A stretch of DNA of 64,000 bases from an uncultured Jannaschia sp. (GTDB taxonomy: Bacteria; Pseudomonadota; Alphaproteobacteria; Rhodobacterales; Rhodobacteraceae): contig NZ_CANLTR010000018.1 in assembly GCF_947494055.1 (NCBI RefSeq), positions 1 to 64,000 of the forward strand. Direction: 5' to 3'. The position numbers and the translations under genes were made by a program. A model generated the notes under the pieces. It had not been told where the DNA came from, searched no databases, and saw nothing but the letters and a program-made list of their open reading frames with translations. The stretch's first letter is position 1. Every line of letters starts with the position of its first letter. This document shows positions 8,730-16,795 of this stretch, one piece after another.

Positions 8730-8807
8730 GAGAGGGGACGAGCAGGTGCAGCGGCCCGCCCGAGCCGCGGTAGGGCAACTGGACGGCCAGCGTCTTCTGG
8801 CGTCGAC

Positions 8808-8829
8808 ACAGCGTCGAGACAGCGTCGAG
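8808..8829. repeat. 11-bp tandem repeat, two copies
   Basis: ACAGCGTCGAG occurs twice head to tail (8808-8818 and 8819-8829), with the beginning of a third copy (AC) just before the palindromic element at 8832. It duplicates the STLCRR region of the IS5 pseudogene. Confidence 0.7.
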
Positions 8830-8831
8830 AC

Positions 8832-8876
8832 TGAGGAGGATCAGCGAGCCTTCCAGTGGAAGGATCGCCCGACGAA
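8832..8876 (+). repeat. 45-nt palindromic element, copy B
   Basis: The element begins TGAGGAGGATCAG and ends CCCGACGAA. Between these lies a 7-nt arm (CGAGCCT), the core TCCAGTGGA and a complementary arm (AGGATCG, one mismatch). The same outline occurs in opposite orientation at 8989-9033 with different but again complementary arms. It interrupts the IS5 pseudogene after the VP codons of the LDRPVP segment. Confidence 0.7.
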
Positions 8877-8988
8877 GGGCACCGGCCGGTCGAGCCCCGC
8901 CAGTCGCAGCAGGCTCGCCACGAAGCCCGTCGTCTGCCTGAGCGGCAGGCCGAACAGAACCTTCACAGTCAGGCACGCCTGGATCGCG

Positions 8989-9033
8989 TTCGTCGGGGAA
9001 ACGGTCCACTGGACCGTTTCCTGACCCTCCTCA
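8989..9033 (-). repeat. 45-nt palindromic element, copy A
   Basis: Read on the minus strand it begins TGAGGAGGGTCAG, has arms GAAACGG and CCGTTTC around TCCAGTGGA, and ends CCCGACGAA. The 12-base arms (8997-9008 and 9010-9021) are perfectly complementary. Its length of 45 nt keeps the IS5 reading frame open, adding about 15 residues between QPVYS and AIQAC. Confidence 0.75.
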
Positions 9034-9089
9034 CCGCTGTAGACCGGCTGCGCGCCGCGCTTGCCGGACGGCGCCGCATGCCAAGGTCT

Positions 9090-9121
9090 CGAGGGGTCGA
9101 GGGGTCGAGGGGTCGAGGGGT
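9090..9121. repeat. 8-bp tandem repeat, four copies
   Basis: The unit CGAGGGGT is repeated four times without interruption. It lies inside the IS5 pseudogene at the WFDP codons, and because the unit is not a multiple of three it shifts the frame. Confidence 0.85.
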
Positions 9122-9242
9122 CGAACCAACCTTTCGTGACATTGCTGCGCAATGCACTGTCGGTCAGCGGACGGTCAGCGACCCACGCTCCCGCAGCAAG
9201 GCATTGTAAGACGACCAGTTCAGGGTGAGGTAGCGGCTGGAC

Positions 9243-9797
9243 GCGGGCTTGGACACGCCGCCCAGCTATGTCGCCGAACTCACGATGTGAATCCCGGGGC
9301 CGGCTTCGTGCAACAACGCCTCCGCCGACAACTGAGAGCGCACACGACGCGCGGGTTCGGTGTGACGCCATCTCAAGCCAGGGCGCCGAAACGCCACGGC
9401 ATTCCTTCAGTCCAGTGACAGTCGCGCTTTCCTCCGCCCCGGTGCGATGCCCGGACCTTCGGCCGCCGGGGCGCCGAACTCGAGGTTCGTATCGCCATCC
9501 TTAACGGATAGACGATGCGCGGCACTCCAATTCGCCACACACCGGCCAACCGGCTGACGAGGGCGATAGCAGGATTTGGCCTCCCAAGCCTTGGCTCGAC
9601 AAGGCTGCCCTCAGCTCGAACGCCACTCCGAGAGGCCATTCCGGCCGCACCCGATCATCTCCGGCGACAATTAACCGAAGTTTCCGAACAATTGCGCATC
9701 GCGGATTTCGGCAACAATTTCGCAAGACTCTCCCGCAATTGGTGCCGCGCAGATTCTTACCGGTAAAGCGGCCTTATTGAGGCGAAAGGAGTTCGAG
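9243..9797. other. non-coding stretch before the chemoreceptor gene
   Basis: No supported gene was found in this 555-bp stretch. The left part may be further insertion-sequence debris; the right part presumably contains the chemoreceptor promoter, although no clear -35/-10 pair was recognised. Confidence 0.5.
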
Positions 9798-11810
9798 GTG
9801 AAGATTTCAAAACTGATATTCGTGGCGTTCATTGCGGTCGGCATTTTCGCGGCCGGAAAGTTCGCCCTTTCCGTGAACAATTCGTGGCGGGACTATCGCA
9901 CCGTCGCGCGCATGGCCGAAGCGAGCAAGGCGAACTCCGCCTGGGCGGCCGGGACGATCGCGCTGTCGCTCGAGCGCAGCGTCACGCAGGTCGCTCTCTC
10001 GCTCGACGAGCCGACCCCCGCCGAGTTCCGCCAGCTGATCGCGGCACAGCGTCAGGAAGCGGCGCGCCTGTTCGACGAGGCGATCGCGATCACCGCCGCC
10101 GCCCCGGCCTCCGCGGCGCAGTCGTCGTTCCTCGCCGATTCCGCCGCGTCCATCGACGCCGTCGCCGCGCTGCGAACCGAGATTGACGCGATGCTGGCCC
10201 TGCCGAAAGCGGAACGGAACGCCGTCCGCGCGAAGGCGCTGCCCTTCGAGCTGAAGGGCGAAATCTTGCAGATGAAGGCCGACGGCCTTCTCCTGACCCC
10301 GACCAACAGCGTCAGCTCGGACGTCTCGGCCGCGCTCGTCGGCGTGCAGGACCGGGCATGGGAGGTCCGCGAATTCGGCGGCCGGGCGCGCACCTACTTC
10401 GCCATCGCGACGCTGAACGGGACGCGGGTTCCCGAGGATTACCTCAACCTCATCGCGGCCGACGAGAAGCGCGCGGCGACGGCGTGGACGTCGCTCCTCA
10501 ACCTCGCCACCGCGAGCGAGCTGCCGCAGCCGATCCTCGACCGCATCGAGATCGGCCGGACCCTCTACTTCGAGGACTACATCGCCCTGACCGAGACCCT
10601 GATGGAGATCTCGACGGCCGCGCCCGAAGGGGCGCCGTCCTATCCGCTGGGCTTCCCGGCCTTCTTCGAGCGCTCGAACGAGGCGCTGGACCACATGACG
10701 GCCCTGTCGAACCTGGCCGGTGCCGAGCTCGTCACCTACTGGGAAGACCGCCGCACGAACGCGCTGATCTTCCTCGTCGCCAACCTGGCGCTGCTGGCGG
10801 CGCTCGGCGGGGTGATCGCGTTCGCGCTGTCGCTGCTGCGCAAGCGTCTGGTCTCCCGCCTGGAGGCGACGACCGAGGCGCTGGAGGTGCTCTCGACCGG
10901 CAAGCTCGACGTCGAGATCGACACCCGGGACAACGACCTCGTCGAGGTGGCCCGTCTCGTGGCCGCGCTCGAGGTGTTCCGCGACAACATGCGCCGCACC
11001 GACCGCCTCCGCCAGACGCTTCAGAACGTGCTGTCGAACGCGCTGTCGAACGCGGAATCCGTGGCCCGCGCCGCGACCGACCTGCAGCATTCCTCGGCGC
11101 GCATCAGCAAGGGCGCGGAATCGCAGGCCGCCTCGGCGCAGCAGGCCAGCGCGGCGATCGAGCAGATGTCGACGAGCATCGGCCAGTCGGCGGTCAACGC
11201 GGGCGAGACCGACAAGATCGCGACCAAGGCCTCCGCCAAGGCGCAGGCCTCCGGCAAGGCCGTCGCCGGCGCCGTGAAGGCGGTGCAGGAGATCGTCCAG
11301 AAGATCGGCGTCGTCCAGGAGATCGCCCGGCAGACGGACCTTCTCGCGCTGAACGCCGCGGTCGAGGCGGCCCGTGCGGGGCAGCACGGCCGGGGCTTCG
11401 CCGTGGTGGCCGCCGAGGTCCGCAAGCTGGCGGAGCGCAGCCAGGTCGCGGCCGCGGAGATCTCCCGGCTCTCCTCGACGACCGTGGAGGCGGCGGGCCA
11501 TGCGAGCGGCCAGATCGACGAACTCGTCCCCGAGATCCAGAAGACGGCCGATCTGGTCCAGGAGATCTCGGCCGCGGCGCGCGAGCAGAGCATCGGCGCG
11601 GAGCAGATCACGCGGTCGATCCACGAGCTCGACCACGTGATCCAGCAGAACGCCGCGACCTCCGACGAGGCGCGCGAGCTGGCTCAGGACCTCTCGGTCC
11701 AGGCCGACGAACTCAAGCGCACGATCGGCGAGTTCGACGAGGACGGCACGGCGGAGCCGGTCGAGGCGCCCGAACGCATGCCGGCCCCCGCCCTGCAACT
11801 GGCCGCCTGA
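9798..11810 (+). CDS. methyl-accepting chemotaxis protein
   Basis: This 670-residue transmembrane chemoreceptor starts at a GTG ([17 protein letters not shown] forms the first membrane helix), with AAAGGAG six bases upstream. A large helical periplasmic sensor covers about residues 25-315. The second membrane helix ([18 protein letters not shown]) is near 320-345, followed by a HAMP linker with [17 protein letters not shown]. The cytoplasmic signalling domain contains the highly conserved hairpin tip [20 protein letters not shown] and then [18 protein letters not shown]. The ligand is unknown. No che genes are adjacent, so it must act through kinase CheA encoded elsewhere. Confidence 0.92.
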   Translation: MKISKLIFVAFIAVGIFAAGKFALSVNNSWRDYRTVARMAEASKANSAWAAGTIALSLERSVTQVALSLDEPTPAEFRQLIAAQRQEAARLFDEAIAITAAAPASAAQSSFLADSAASIDAVAALRTEIDAMLALPKAERNAVRAKALPFELKGEILQMKADGLLLTPTNSVSSDVSAALVGVQDRAWEVREFGGRARTYFAIATLNGTRVPEDYLNLIAADEKRAATAWTSLLNLATASELPQPILDRIEIGRTLYFEDYIALTETLMEISTAAPEGAPSYPLGFPAFFERSNEALDHMTALSNLAGAELVTYWEDRRTNALIFLVANLALLAALGGVIAFALSLLRKRLVSRLEATTEALEVLSTGKLDVEIDTRDNDLVEVARLVAALEVFRDNMRRTDRLRQTLQNVLSNALSNAESVARAATDLQHSSARISKGAESQAASAQQASAAIEQMSTSIGQSAVNAGETDKIATKASAKAQASGKAVAGAVKAVQEIVQKIGVVQEIARQTDLLALNAAVEAARAGQHGRGFAVVAAEVRKLAERSQVAAAEISRLSSTTVEAAGHASGQIDELVPEIQKTADLVQEISAAAREQSIGAEQITRSIHELDHVIQQNAATSDEARELAQDLSVQADELKRTIGEFDEDGTAEPVEAPERMPAPALQLAA

Positions 11811-11862
11811 CGGGACGCCCCGCCCCGACGAAGCGGCCGTGACGACAGGTTCGGCCCCGGCG

Positions 11863-11888
11863 CCCCGGCCGCGAATACGCGGCCGGGG
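11863..11888 (+). terminator. terminator-like hairpin after the chemoreceptor gene
   Basis: CCCCGGCCGCG (11863-11873), an AATA loop and the perfect complement (11878-11888) form an 11-bp GC stem 52 bp after the stop codon. The sequence that follows is only mildly T-rich. Confidence 0.65.
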
Positions 11889-12331
11889 CTTCCGGTTTCC
11901 GCGAAATGACACACCGGTTTCCGTTCAGCCCAACTGACCTCGGGCCGGCATCTGACGCCATAAATCGCGCCGGGACCCCGATCGGGTCTCGGTCCGGGAA
12001 TGCCCCGACCCGACACGCCCCGGTCCGATCGTCCGGCAAGCGCGACTTCCAGAGGATACTCCCCGGCGCCAGCGGTCCTGCAGGCGCGGATCGTTTTCGC
12101 AACGCGAGACAACCATTCAAGGTCGCGATCACCGCGACCATGCGGACGCTCCTGTTGCGCGCCAACACATTGCCGAAGGAAAACCGGCCCGGGGTGACGC
12201 AACCTAGGCTGGTCGTTCGCTATGGGATGTTCGAGCTCACGCAATGCAGGACGAAGCTACCGGTCGAAATCTCTGCACCCAAGTCTGCTATAAGAACTCG
12301 GAAATGCAGAACCGTTCCTGCGGAATAGCGT
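11889..12331. other. non-coding stretch
   Basis: No supported gene was found in these 443 bp. The right half (12240-12331) is visibly less GC-rich than the rest of the window, like the PPOX gene that follows it on the minus strand. Confidence 0.5.
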
Positions 12332-13018
12332 CTAATACATCGATTTTCGGTACTTTTCTTCCAAACCAGCGTCCAGCTCCTCCATTTCCTCGGGGTCAGC
12401 GGGAGCACCGGTCGTTTGGTCCAGAATGATGTTCATCAAGGACGGAACATCCTTTCTGTCCTGATGATGATCCTGCTGCCAGAGCTTTGACCTTCTGAAA
12501 GCCTTGGCGCAATGAATGAAAACCTCCTCGACATGAACCGCGATCGCAATGGTGGGGATCCTGTCGTTCACCGCCATCAACGACAGGATATCGGGATCAC
12601 GCGTCAATTGTGCATGACCGTTCACCCGCATCGTATCGTCGAAACCGGGAACCATGAACAGCAGCCCAACATTCGGATTCGTGGTGATATTCGACAACGT
12701 ATCGAGACGATTGTTACCGGGTCGGTCGGGAATCAGGAGTGTTCGGTCATCGAGGATCTTGACGAAGCCGCAAGGGTCGCCTCTCGGACTCACATCAGCG
12801 CGGCCATTTCCGGACTGGGTCCCGATACACACGAACGGAGACCGTTCTATGAATGACCGGGCGTGCTTGTCCACGTAATCGAGGCATTTCCGAACCGCGA
12901 TCTCGTGGGTCGCCGGAAAGAGACGTCTGAGGTCTTCCTCGTCGCTGATTAGAAACTCGGATTTCAGTTTGGCTCCCGCCCCCGTGTTTTTGGCTTCGCT
13001 ATTGTCGGTATCTGTCAT
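12332..13018 (-). CDS. pyridoxamine 5'-phosphate oxidase-like FMN-binding protein
   Basis: This is a 228-residue split-barrel flavoprotein of the PPOX-like group. Recognisable segments are FIERSPFVCIGTQSGNG, ADVSPRGDPCGFV, LLIPDRPGNNRLDTLSNI and NPNVGLLFMVPG, which line the FMN pocket in this family, and VEEVFIHCAKAFRRSKLW near the end. The substrate is unknown; relatives reduce small molecules or bind FMN or F420. The ATG at 13018 was chosen, but no good ribosome site precedes it and the frame is open to 13132. Codon use and base composition are clearly less GC-rich than the neighbours, so the gene may have been acquired. Confidence 0.82.
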   Translation of the reverse strand: MTDTDNSEAKNTGAGAKLKSEFLISDEEDLRRLFPATHEIAVRKCLDYVDKHARSFIERSPFVCIGTQSGNGRADVSPRGDPCGFVKILDDRTLLIPDRPGNNRLDTLSNITTNPNVGLLFMVPGFDDTMRVNGHAQLTRDPDILSLMAVNDRIPTIAIAVHVEEVFIHCAKAFRRSKLWQQDHHQDRKDVPSLMNIILDQTTGAPADPEEMEELDAGLEEKYRKSMY

Positions 13019-13234
13019 CAGCCAATCTTTCGAATTCTCGAAACCATCGTTTCGGACCTTCTTTCTCACTGTCGAAAATGTCAATTTGGCCTCCGAGCCG
13101 CCGCGCGCCGCAGCCGGAACGAACGGCGGCATTCGGTTCGACGCCGCCGATCCGGACCTTCGGTGCGCGGAGGTCTCCGGTCCGGTCGGCCCGTCGCGGA
13201 GCCTCGGACCTTGCGCGTCAAGACGGACGCTGCC

Positions 13235-13630
13235 CTATCGGACGAGCTCGACCCGCACCGCCAGGGCCTCGGCCACCCGGGCCCAGGCCCGGTCCGCCGT
13301 CACGGCCGGAAGCCCCAGATGCCGGGCCAGGGCCAGGCAGGCCCGGTCGCCGTGGCTCAGACCGTGCGCCCGCGTCTGCGGGATCATCGCGCCCCCCTCC
13401 ACGGCAAGGTCGACGGTCAGGTCGTGCAGCCCCTCGAGCGCGAGGTCGGTGACGGTGGCGGCCGCGACCTCGCGCGTGCCCCCGTCCCGCACGATCTTCG
13501 AGACCAGCTCCTGCACGTTGACCGTGGAGACCACCGCGCCGCGGTCGAGCCACTCGGCGGCGAGGTCGGCGCCCGGCTCGTCGAGCAGATAGGCCAGCAG
13601 CGCGGAGGTATCCGCCACGCAGGCGGGCAT
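13235..13630 (-). CDS. PIN-domain toxin (VapC-like ribonuclease)
   Basis: This 131-residue PIN-domain protein is predicted to be a metal-dependent RNase. The acidic residues are in VADTSALLAYLLDEPG (D7), the NVQELVSK segment (E41), LSHGDRACLALA (D95) and VTADRAW (D113), matching the PIN active site. It overlaps the upstream antitoxin gene by one base (TGATG), which is typical of translationally coupled toxin-antitoxin operons. The target RNA cannot be predicted. Confidence 0.88.
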   Translation of the reverse strand: MPACVADTSALLAYLLDEPGADLAAEWLDRGAVVSTVNVQELVSKIVRDGGTREVAAATVTDLALEGLHDLTVDLAVEGGAMIPQTRAHGLSHGDRACLALARHLGLPAVTADRAWARVAEALAVRVELVR

Positions 13631-13944
13631 CAGAGGCCGGCTCCGTCCGCGGCGCCATCGTCGTCGCCTTCGCGGCGCGCCTCGGCGCGCCGCTCCGCGA
13701 TCAGTTCGTCCACCACGCCGGATCGCGCGGCGTACAGGTCCTGCAGGCGCGCCCGGGCACGCGCGCGGGAGCGGGCCGCCGTGGTGATCTCGATCCGGTC
13801 GCCGTCCGACCGGACGACGACGCGGTCGCCCTTTCCCACCCCGAGCGCGCGGCGCAACTCCGCGGGCAGGATCATGCGACCGTTCTCCTGAAGGGGTATC
13901 CTGTAGCTCGGCACGACCCGGATCTCCGATTCCTGTCCAGTCAC
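13630..13944 (-). CDS. AbrB/MazE-type antitoxin
   Basis: This 104-residue protein has a SpoVT/AbrB swapped-hairpin domain (RIPLQENGRMILPAELRRAL and VGKGDRVVVRSDGDRIEI), followed by an Arg/Ala-rich tail that probably wraps the PIN toxin. The start is a GTG at 13944; a shorter start is possible. As in other systems of this kind it should repress its own promoter. On an extrachromosomal replicon the pair could act as an addiction module, which is an inference from context. Confidence 0.85.
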   Translation of the reverse strand: MTGQESEIRVVPSYRIPLQENGRMILPAELRRALGVGKGDRVVVRSDGDRIEITTAARSRARARARLQDLYAARSGVVDELIAERRAEARREGDDDGAADGAGL

Positions 13945-14021
13945 ACGCTATATGACCCCGACCCGCGGCGAAAGCCATATCGCGGGGCAATGGACCGTGC
14001 TCCCGACAGATCGCGCCGGGA

Positions 14022-14933
14022 TCAGCGCCCCGGCCACCCGCAGGCGGCGCTCTCCACGTAGACGGTATAGACGGACGTCGTCGCGGCGATGAACAGGCGG
14101 TTGCCGCGCGGCCCCCCGAAGGCGAGGTTCGCGACCACTTCCGGCACGCGGATACGCCCCAGCCGCACGCCCGCCGCGTCGAAGACCTGCACGCCGTCGC
14201 CCGCCGAGCACCAGATATGGCCGTGCCGATCCACCCGCAGCCCGTCGGGCAATCCGGCATCGACCGCGAACAGGTCGCGCCCCGGTCCGCAGCGCCCCGC
14301 CTCCACCGGGAACGCCCGGACGACGGGGGGAACGTCCGGATCGTGGCTCGAACCGCTTTCGGCCACGTAGAGCGTGCGCTCGTCCGGGGCGAAGGCCAAC
14401 CCGTTCGGCTGCACGAACGCGTCGTCGATGACCCGGTCGAGACCGCCCTCGGGCCCCGCGCGGTAGACCCCGTTGCAGGGCTGCTCCCGCGCGGCCCGGT
14501 GGCCCTCGTAATCGCCGAGGATGCCGTAGGTCGGATCGGTGAACCAGATCGCGCCGTCCGACGACACGACGACATCGTTGGGGGAGTTCAGCCGCCGCCC
14601 CTCGTAGGCGTCGGCGATCACCGTGACCTGTCCATCGGCTTCGGTCCGCGTGACCGAGCGGGTGCCGTGGTGGCAGGACACCATACGCCCCTCCCGGTCG
14701 CGGGTATGGCCGTTGGCGAAGCCGGACCGGTCCCGGAAGACCGACACGTCGCCCTCCGGCGTGATCCGCAGGATGCGGTCGTTCGGGATGTCGGAGACGT
14801 GGAGGACGCCGAAGGCCGGGAACCAGACCGGCCCCTCGGCCCAGCGAAGGCCGGTCGCCAGCCGCTCAAGATGCGCATTCGGCTGGATCAGCGCGCGGAA
14901 CCGGGAATCCTCGATCTCGTAGATGGGTTGCAT
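14022..14933 (-). CDS. SMP-30/gluconolactonase-family lactonase
   Basis: This 303-residue six-bladed beta-propeller enzyme probably hydrolyses a sugar lactone in the cytoplasm. The family landmarks are visible: GLRWAEGPVWFP near the N-terminus (metal-binding Glu), GRRLNSPNDVVVSSDG (Asn), VQPNGLAFAPDERTLYV (Asn) and GLPDGLRVDRHGHIWCSA (Asp). It is the last gene of the sugar ABC operon, three bases after the second permease gene, which suggests that the imported sugar is oxidised to a lactone. The dehydrogenase is not in the operon. Confidence 0.87.
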   Translation of the reverse strand: MQPIYEIEDSRFRALIQPNAHLERLATGLRWAEGPVWFPAFGVLHVSDIPNDRILRITPEGDVSVFRDRSGFANGHTRDREGRMVSCHHGTRSVTRTEADGQVTVIADAYEGRRLNSPNDVVVSSDGAIWFTDPTYGILGDYEGHRAAREQPCNGVYRAGPEGGLDRVIDDAFVQPNGLAFAPDERTLYVAESGSSHDPDVPPVVRAFPVEAGRCGPGRDLFAVDAGLPDGLRVDRHGHIWCSAGDGVQVFDAAGVRLGRIRVPEVVANLAFGGPRGNRLFIAATTSVYTVYVESAACGWPGR

Positions 14934-14936
14934 GGC

Positions 14937-15875
14937 CTACCTCGCTGTCCGGGACCGGGTGCCGAGCGCCACGATGCCGACGATGATCACGCCGGTGAGC
15001 AGGAGACGCACCCCGGCCCCGAGACCGTAGGAATTGAGCATCGAGACGATCAGGAACAGGAACATGGCGCCCGCCGGCACGCCCGGCACGTTCGACCGTC
15101 CGCCGCCGATGGAGGAGCCGCCGATCACGACGACGGCGATGGAGGAGAGCAGGTATTCCTGCCCCATGTTGAGCGCCGCCCCGCCGGCGAAGCAGGCGAG
15201 GAGGAACCCCGTCACGCCCGCCAGCGCGGCGCTCAGCAGGTAGGTCGCGCAGCGCACGCGCTCCACCGCGATGCCCGCGAACCGCGCCGCCCGGAGGTTC
15301 TGGCCGATGGCCGTCACCTCCCGCCCGTAGCGCGCCCGTTCCAGCGCCACCCAGGCCAGGAGGCAGGCCGCCAGCGCGATGTAGGCGACGTTGGGCAACC
15401 CCAGCGTGCGGCCCAGCATCAGGTCCGACAGCAGGTCCGGCGGCTTGATCCGCAGGCCCCGGTTCGACCAGATCGCCAGCGACTGGTAGACGAAGGACGC
15501 CGCGAGCGTGGCGATGATGGGCGGGATCCGGAGCAGCAGGATCAGCGCGTAGTTGACGAGCCCCGCCCCGAGGCCGACGGCCAGCGCCACGGCGAGCCCC
15601 GGCAGCGCCAGGGCCCCTGCCCCGCCCATGAACTTCAGCGACAGCGTGGCCGCAAGCGTCATCGTGGCCGGGATCGACAGGTCGATGTTCCCCGGGCCGA
15701 GCGTGATGACGAACATCTGCCCCAGCCCCACCAGCACCGTGAAGGCCGAGAAGGTCAGCGCCGCGACGAGCAGTCCCGCGATCCCCTGCGACTGGCTGAT
15801 CGCGGCGGTGGCCGCGAAGGCGGCGAACGCCGCGAGCCAGGCCCAGATCCACGGCCGGTCCAGCAGCGCGCTCAT
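14937..15875 (-). CDS. ribose-type ABC transporter permease 2
   Basis: This 312-residue membrane permease belongs to the RbsC/AraH family (carbohydrate uptake transporter 2). Hydrophobic helices occupy most of the protein. The TLGPGNIDLSIPATMTLAAT segment and the ATLAASFVYQSLA stretch are typical of the family, as is VVVIGGSSIGGGRSNVPG before the last helices. The start at 15875 overlaps the stop of the upstream permease by 4 bp. The two different permeases probably form a heterodimer. Confidence 0.88.
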   Translation of the reverse strand: MSALLDRPWIWAWLAAFAAFAATAAISQSQGIAGLLVAALTFSAFTVLVGLGQMFVITLGPGNIDLSIPATMTLAATLSLKFMGGAGALALPGLAVALAVGLGAGLVNYALILLLRIPPIIATLAASFVYQSLAIWSNRGLRIKPPDLLSDLMLGRTLGLPNVAYIALAACLLAWVALERARYGREVTAIGQNLRAARFAGIAVERVRCATYLLSAALAGVTGFLLACFAGGAALNMGQEYLLSSIAVVVIGGSSIGGGRSNVPGVPAGAMFLFLIVSMLNSYGLGAGVRLLLTGVIIVGIVALGTRSRTAR

Positions 15876-16795
15876 CGGGCCCGCCGCCCGAACAGGAGCC
15901 GCGCGGCCAGCACCGCGATCAGGATCACGCCCTGCGCGCCGATCTGCCAGTCGGGCGACAGGCGCAGGAACGACAGGAAGCTGCCGGCGAGCGTCAGCGT
16001 CAGCGCGCCGATCACCGCGCCCACGGGCGAGACCCGGCCGCCGGTGAACTCCCCGCCGCCCAGGATCACGCCGGCGATCGACAGGAGCGTGTAGCGCAGC
16101 GCGATATTGGCGTCGGCCGCCGTCGACAGCCCGACCAGCGCCATTCCCGACAGCACCGCGAAGAGGCCGGCGAGCCCGTAGGCCGCCGCGCGAAGCGCCA
16201 CGGGCGACCACCCTGCCCGGCCGAGCGAGCGCGCATTGCCGCCGAGACCCCGCAGGAGCACGCCGAAGGACGAGCGCATCACGACGAGATGCGCCGCCAG
16301 CGCGATTGCCGCCGAGGCCAGCACCGCCATCGGCACGAGCGGCGGCTTCACCGTCATGACCGCGCGCAGCCAGCCCGGCGCGCTGCCCCCCGGCGACGGC
16401 AGCAGCAGGACGGCGAGCCCGCCCCAGGCGAAGGACATGCCGAGCGTGACCACGATCGCCGGCAGCCGCCGCGCCTCGATCAGCGCGCCGAGCGCCGCGT
16501 AGGCCAGGATCGCGGCGGCGAGCGCGGCATAGCCGAGGCCGGGCGCATCGACGACGAGCGTCGCGGTCACGCAGGCGACGAAGCTCACGAAGGCCCCCAT
16601 CGACAGGTCGATGTCGCCCACCATGATGACGATCATCTGCGCGACCGTGGCGAGCGCCACCGGCACGGCAAGGTTGAAGAGCAGGTTCAGCCCCAGATAG
16701 CTCATCGCCCGCGGCTGCAGCCAGAACACCGCCGCCAGCAGGATCGCCAGCGACAGCACCGGCAGCAGGATGCGGATGTCGAGGCGGGGCGTCAC
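15872..16795 (-). CDS. ribose-type ABC transporter permease 1
   Basis: This 307-residue permease of the RbsC family has its start at a GTG (16795) that overlaps the stop of the ATPase gene (GTGA). Membrane segments begin with RILLPVLSLAILLAAVFWL. IVIMVGDIDLSMGAFVSFVA is the conserved permease motif of this family, and ILGGGEFTGGRVSPVGAVIG is the late glycine-rich motif. It partners the downstream permease and the double ATPase. Confidence 0.88.
   Translation of the reverse strand: MTPRLDIRILLPVLSLAILLAAVFWLQPRAMSYLGLNLLFNLAVPVALATVAQMIVIMVGDIDLSMGAFVSFVACVTATLVVDAPGLGYAALAAAILAYAALGALIEARRLPAIVVTLGMSFAWGGLAVLLLPSPGGSAPGWLRAVMTVKPPLVPMAVLASAAIALAAHLVVMRSSFGVLLRGLGGNARSLGRAGWSPVALRAAAYGLAGLFAVLSGMALVGLSTAADANIALRYTLLSIAGVILGGGEFTGGRVSPVGAVIGALTLTLAGSFLSFLRLSPDWQIGAQGVILIAVLAARLLFGRRAR

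Larger units (their letters stand above)
8599..9242 (-). pseudogene. IS5-family transposase, multiply disrupted
   Basis: On the minus strand an IS5-type transposase can be read in pieces in different frames: RYLTLNWSSYNALLRERG (from 9242), then GKRGAQPVYS, AIQACLTVKVLFGLPLRQTT and FVASLLRLAGLDRPVP. These are followed by LCRRQKTLAVQLPYRG, GPLHLLV, a deletion, and finally CRDAIAARGADTIIPPRRNA near 8620. Disruptions are an 8-bp tandem repeat (9090-9121), a 45-nt palindromic element (8989-9033), a second such element in opposite orientation (8832-8876), an 11-bp tandem repeat, and an internal deletion at a third hairpin (8708-8729). It abuts the IS30 fragment at its 3' end. Confidence 0.85.

Noticed and set aside
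8548..9009. Separate small proteins at the IS debris
   Set aside because: They are pieces of one IS5 transposase pseudogene read in different frames, with sequences from palindromic insertions.
9090..9121. CRISPR-like or iteron-like array
   Set aside because: Units are only 8 bp without spacers and lie inside a transposase pseudogene, so slippage is the simpler explanation.
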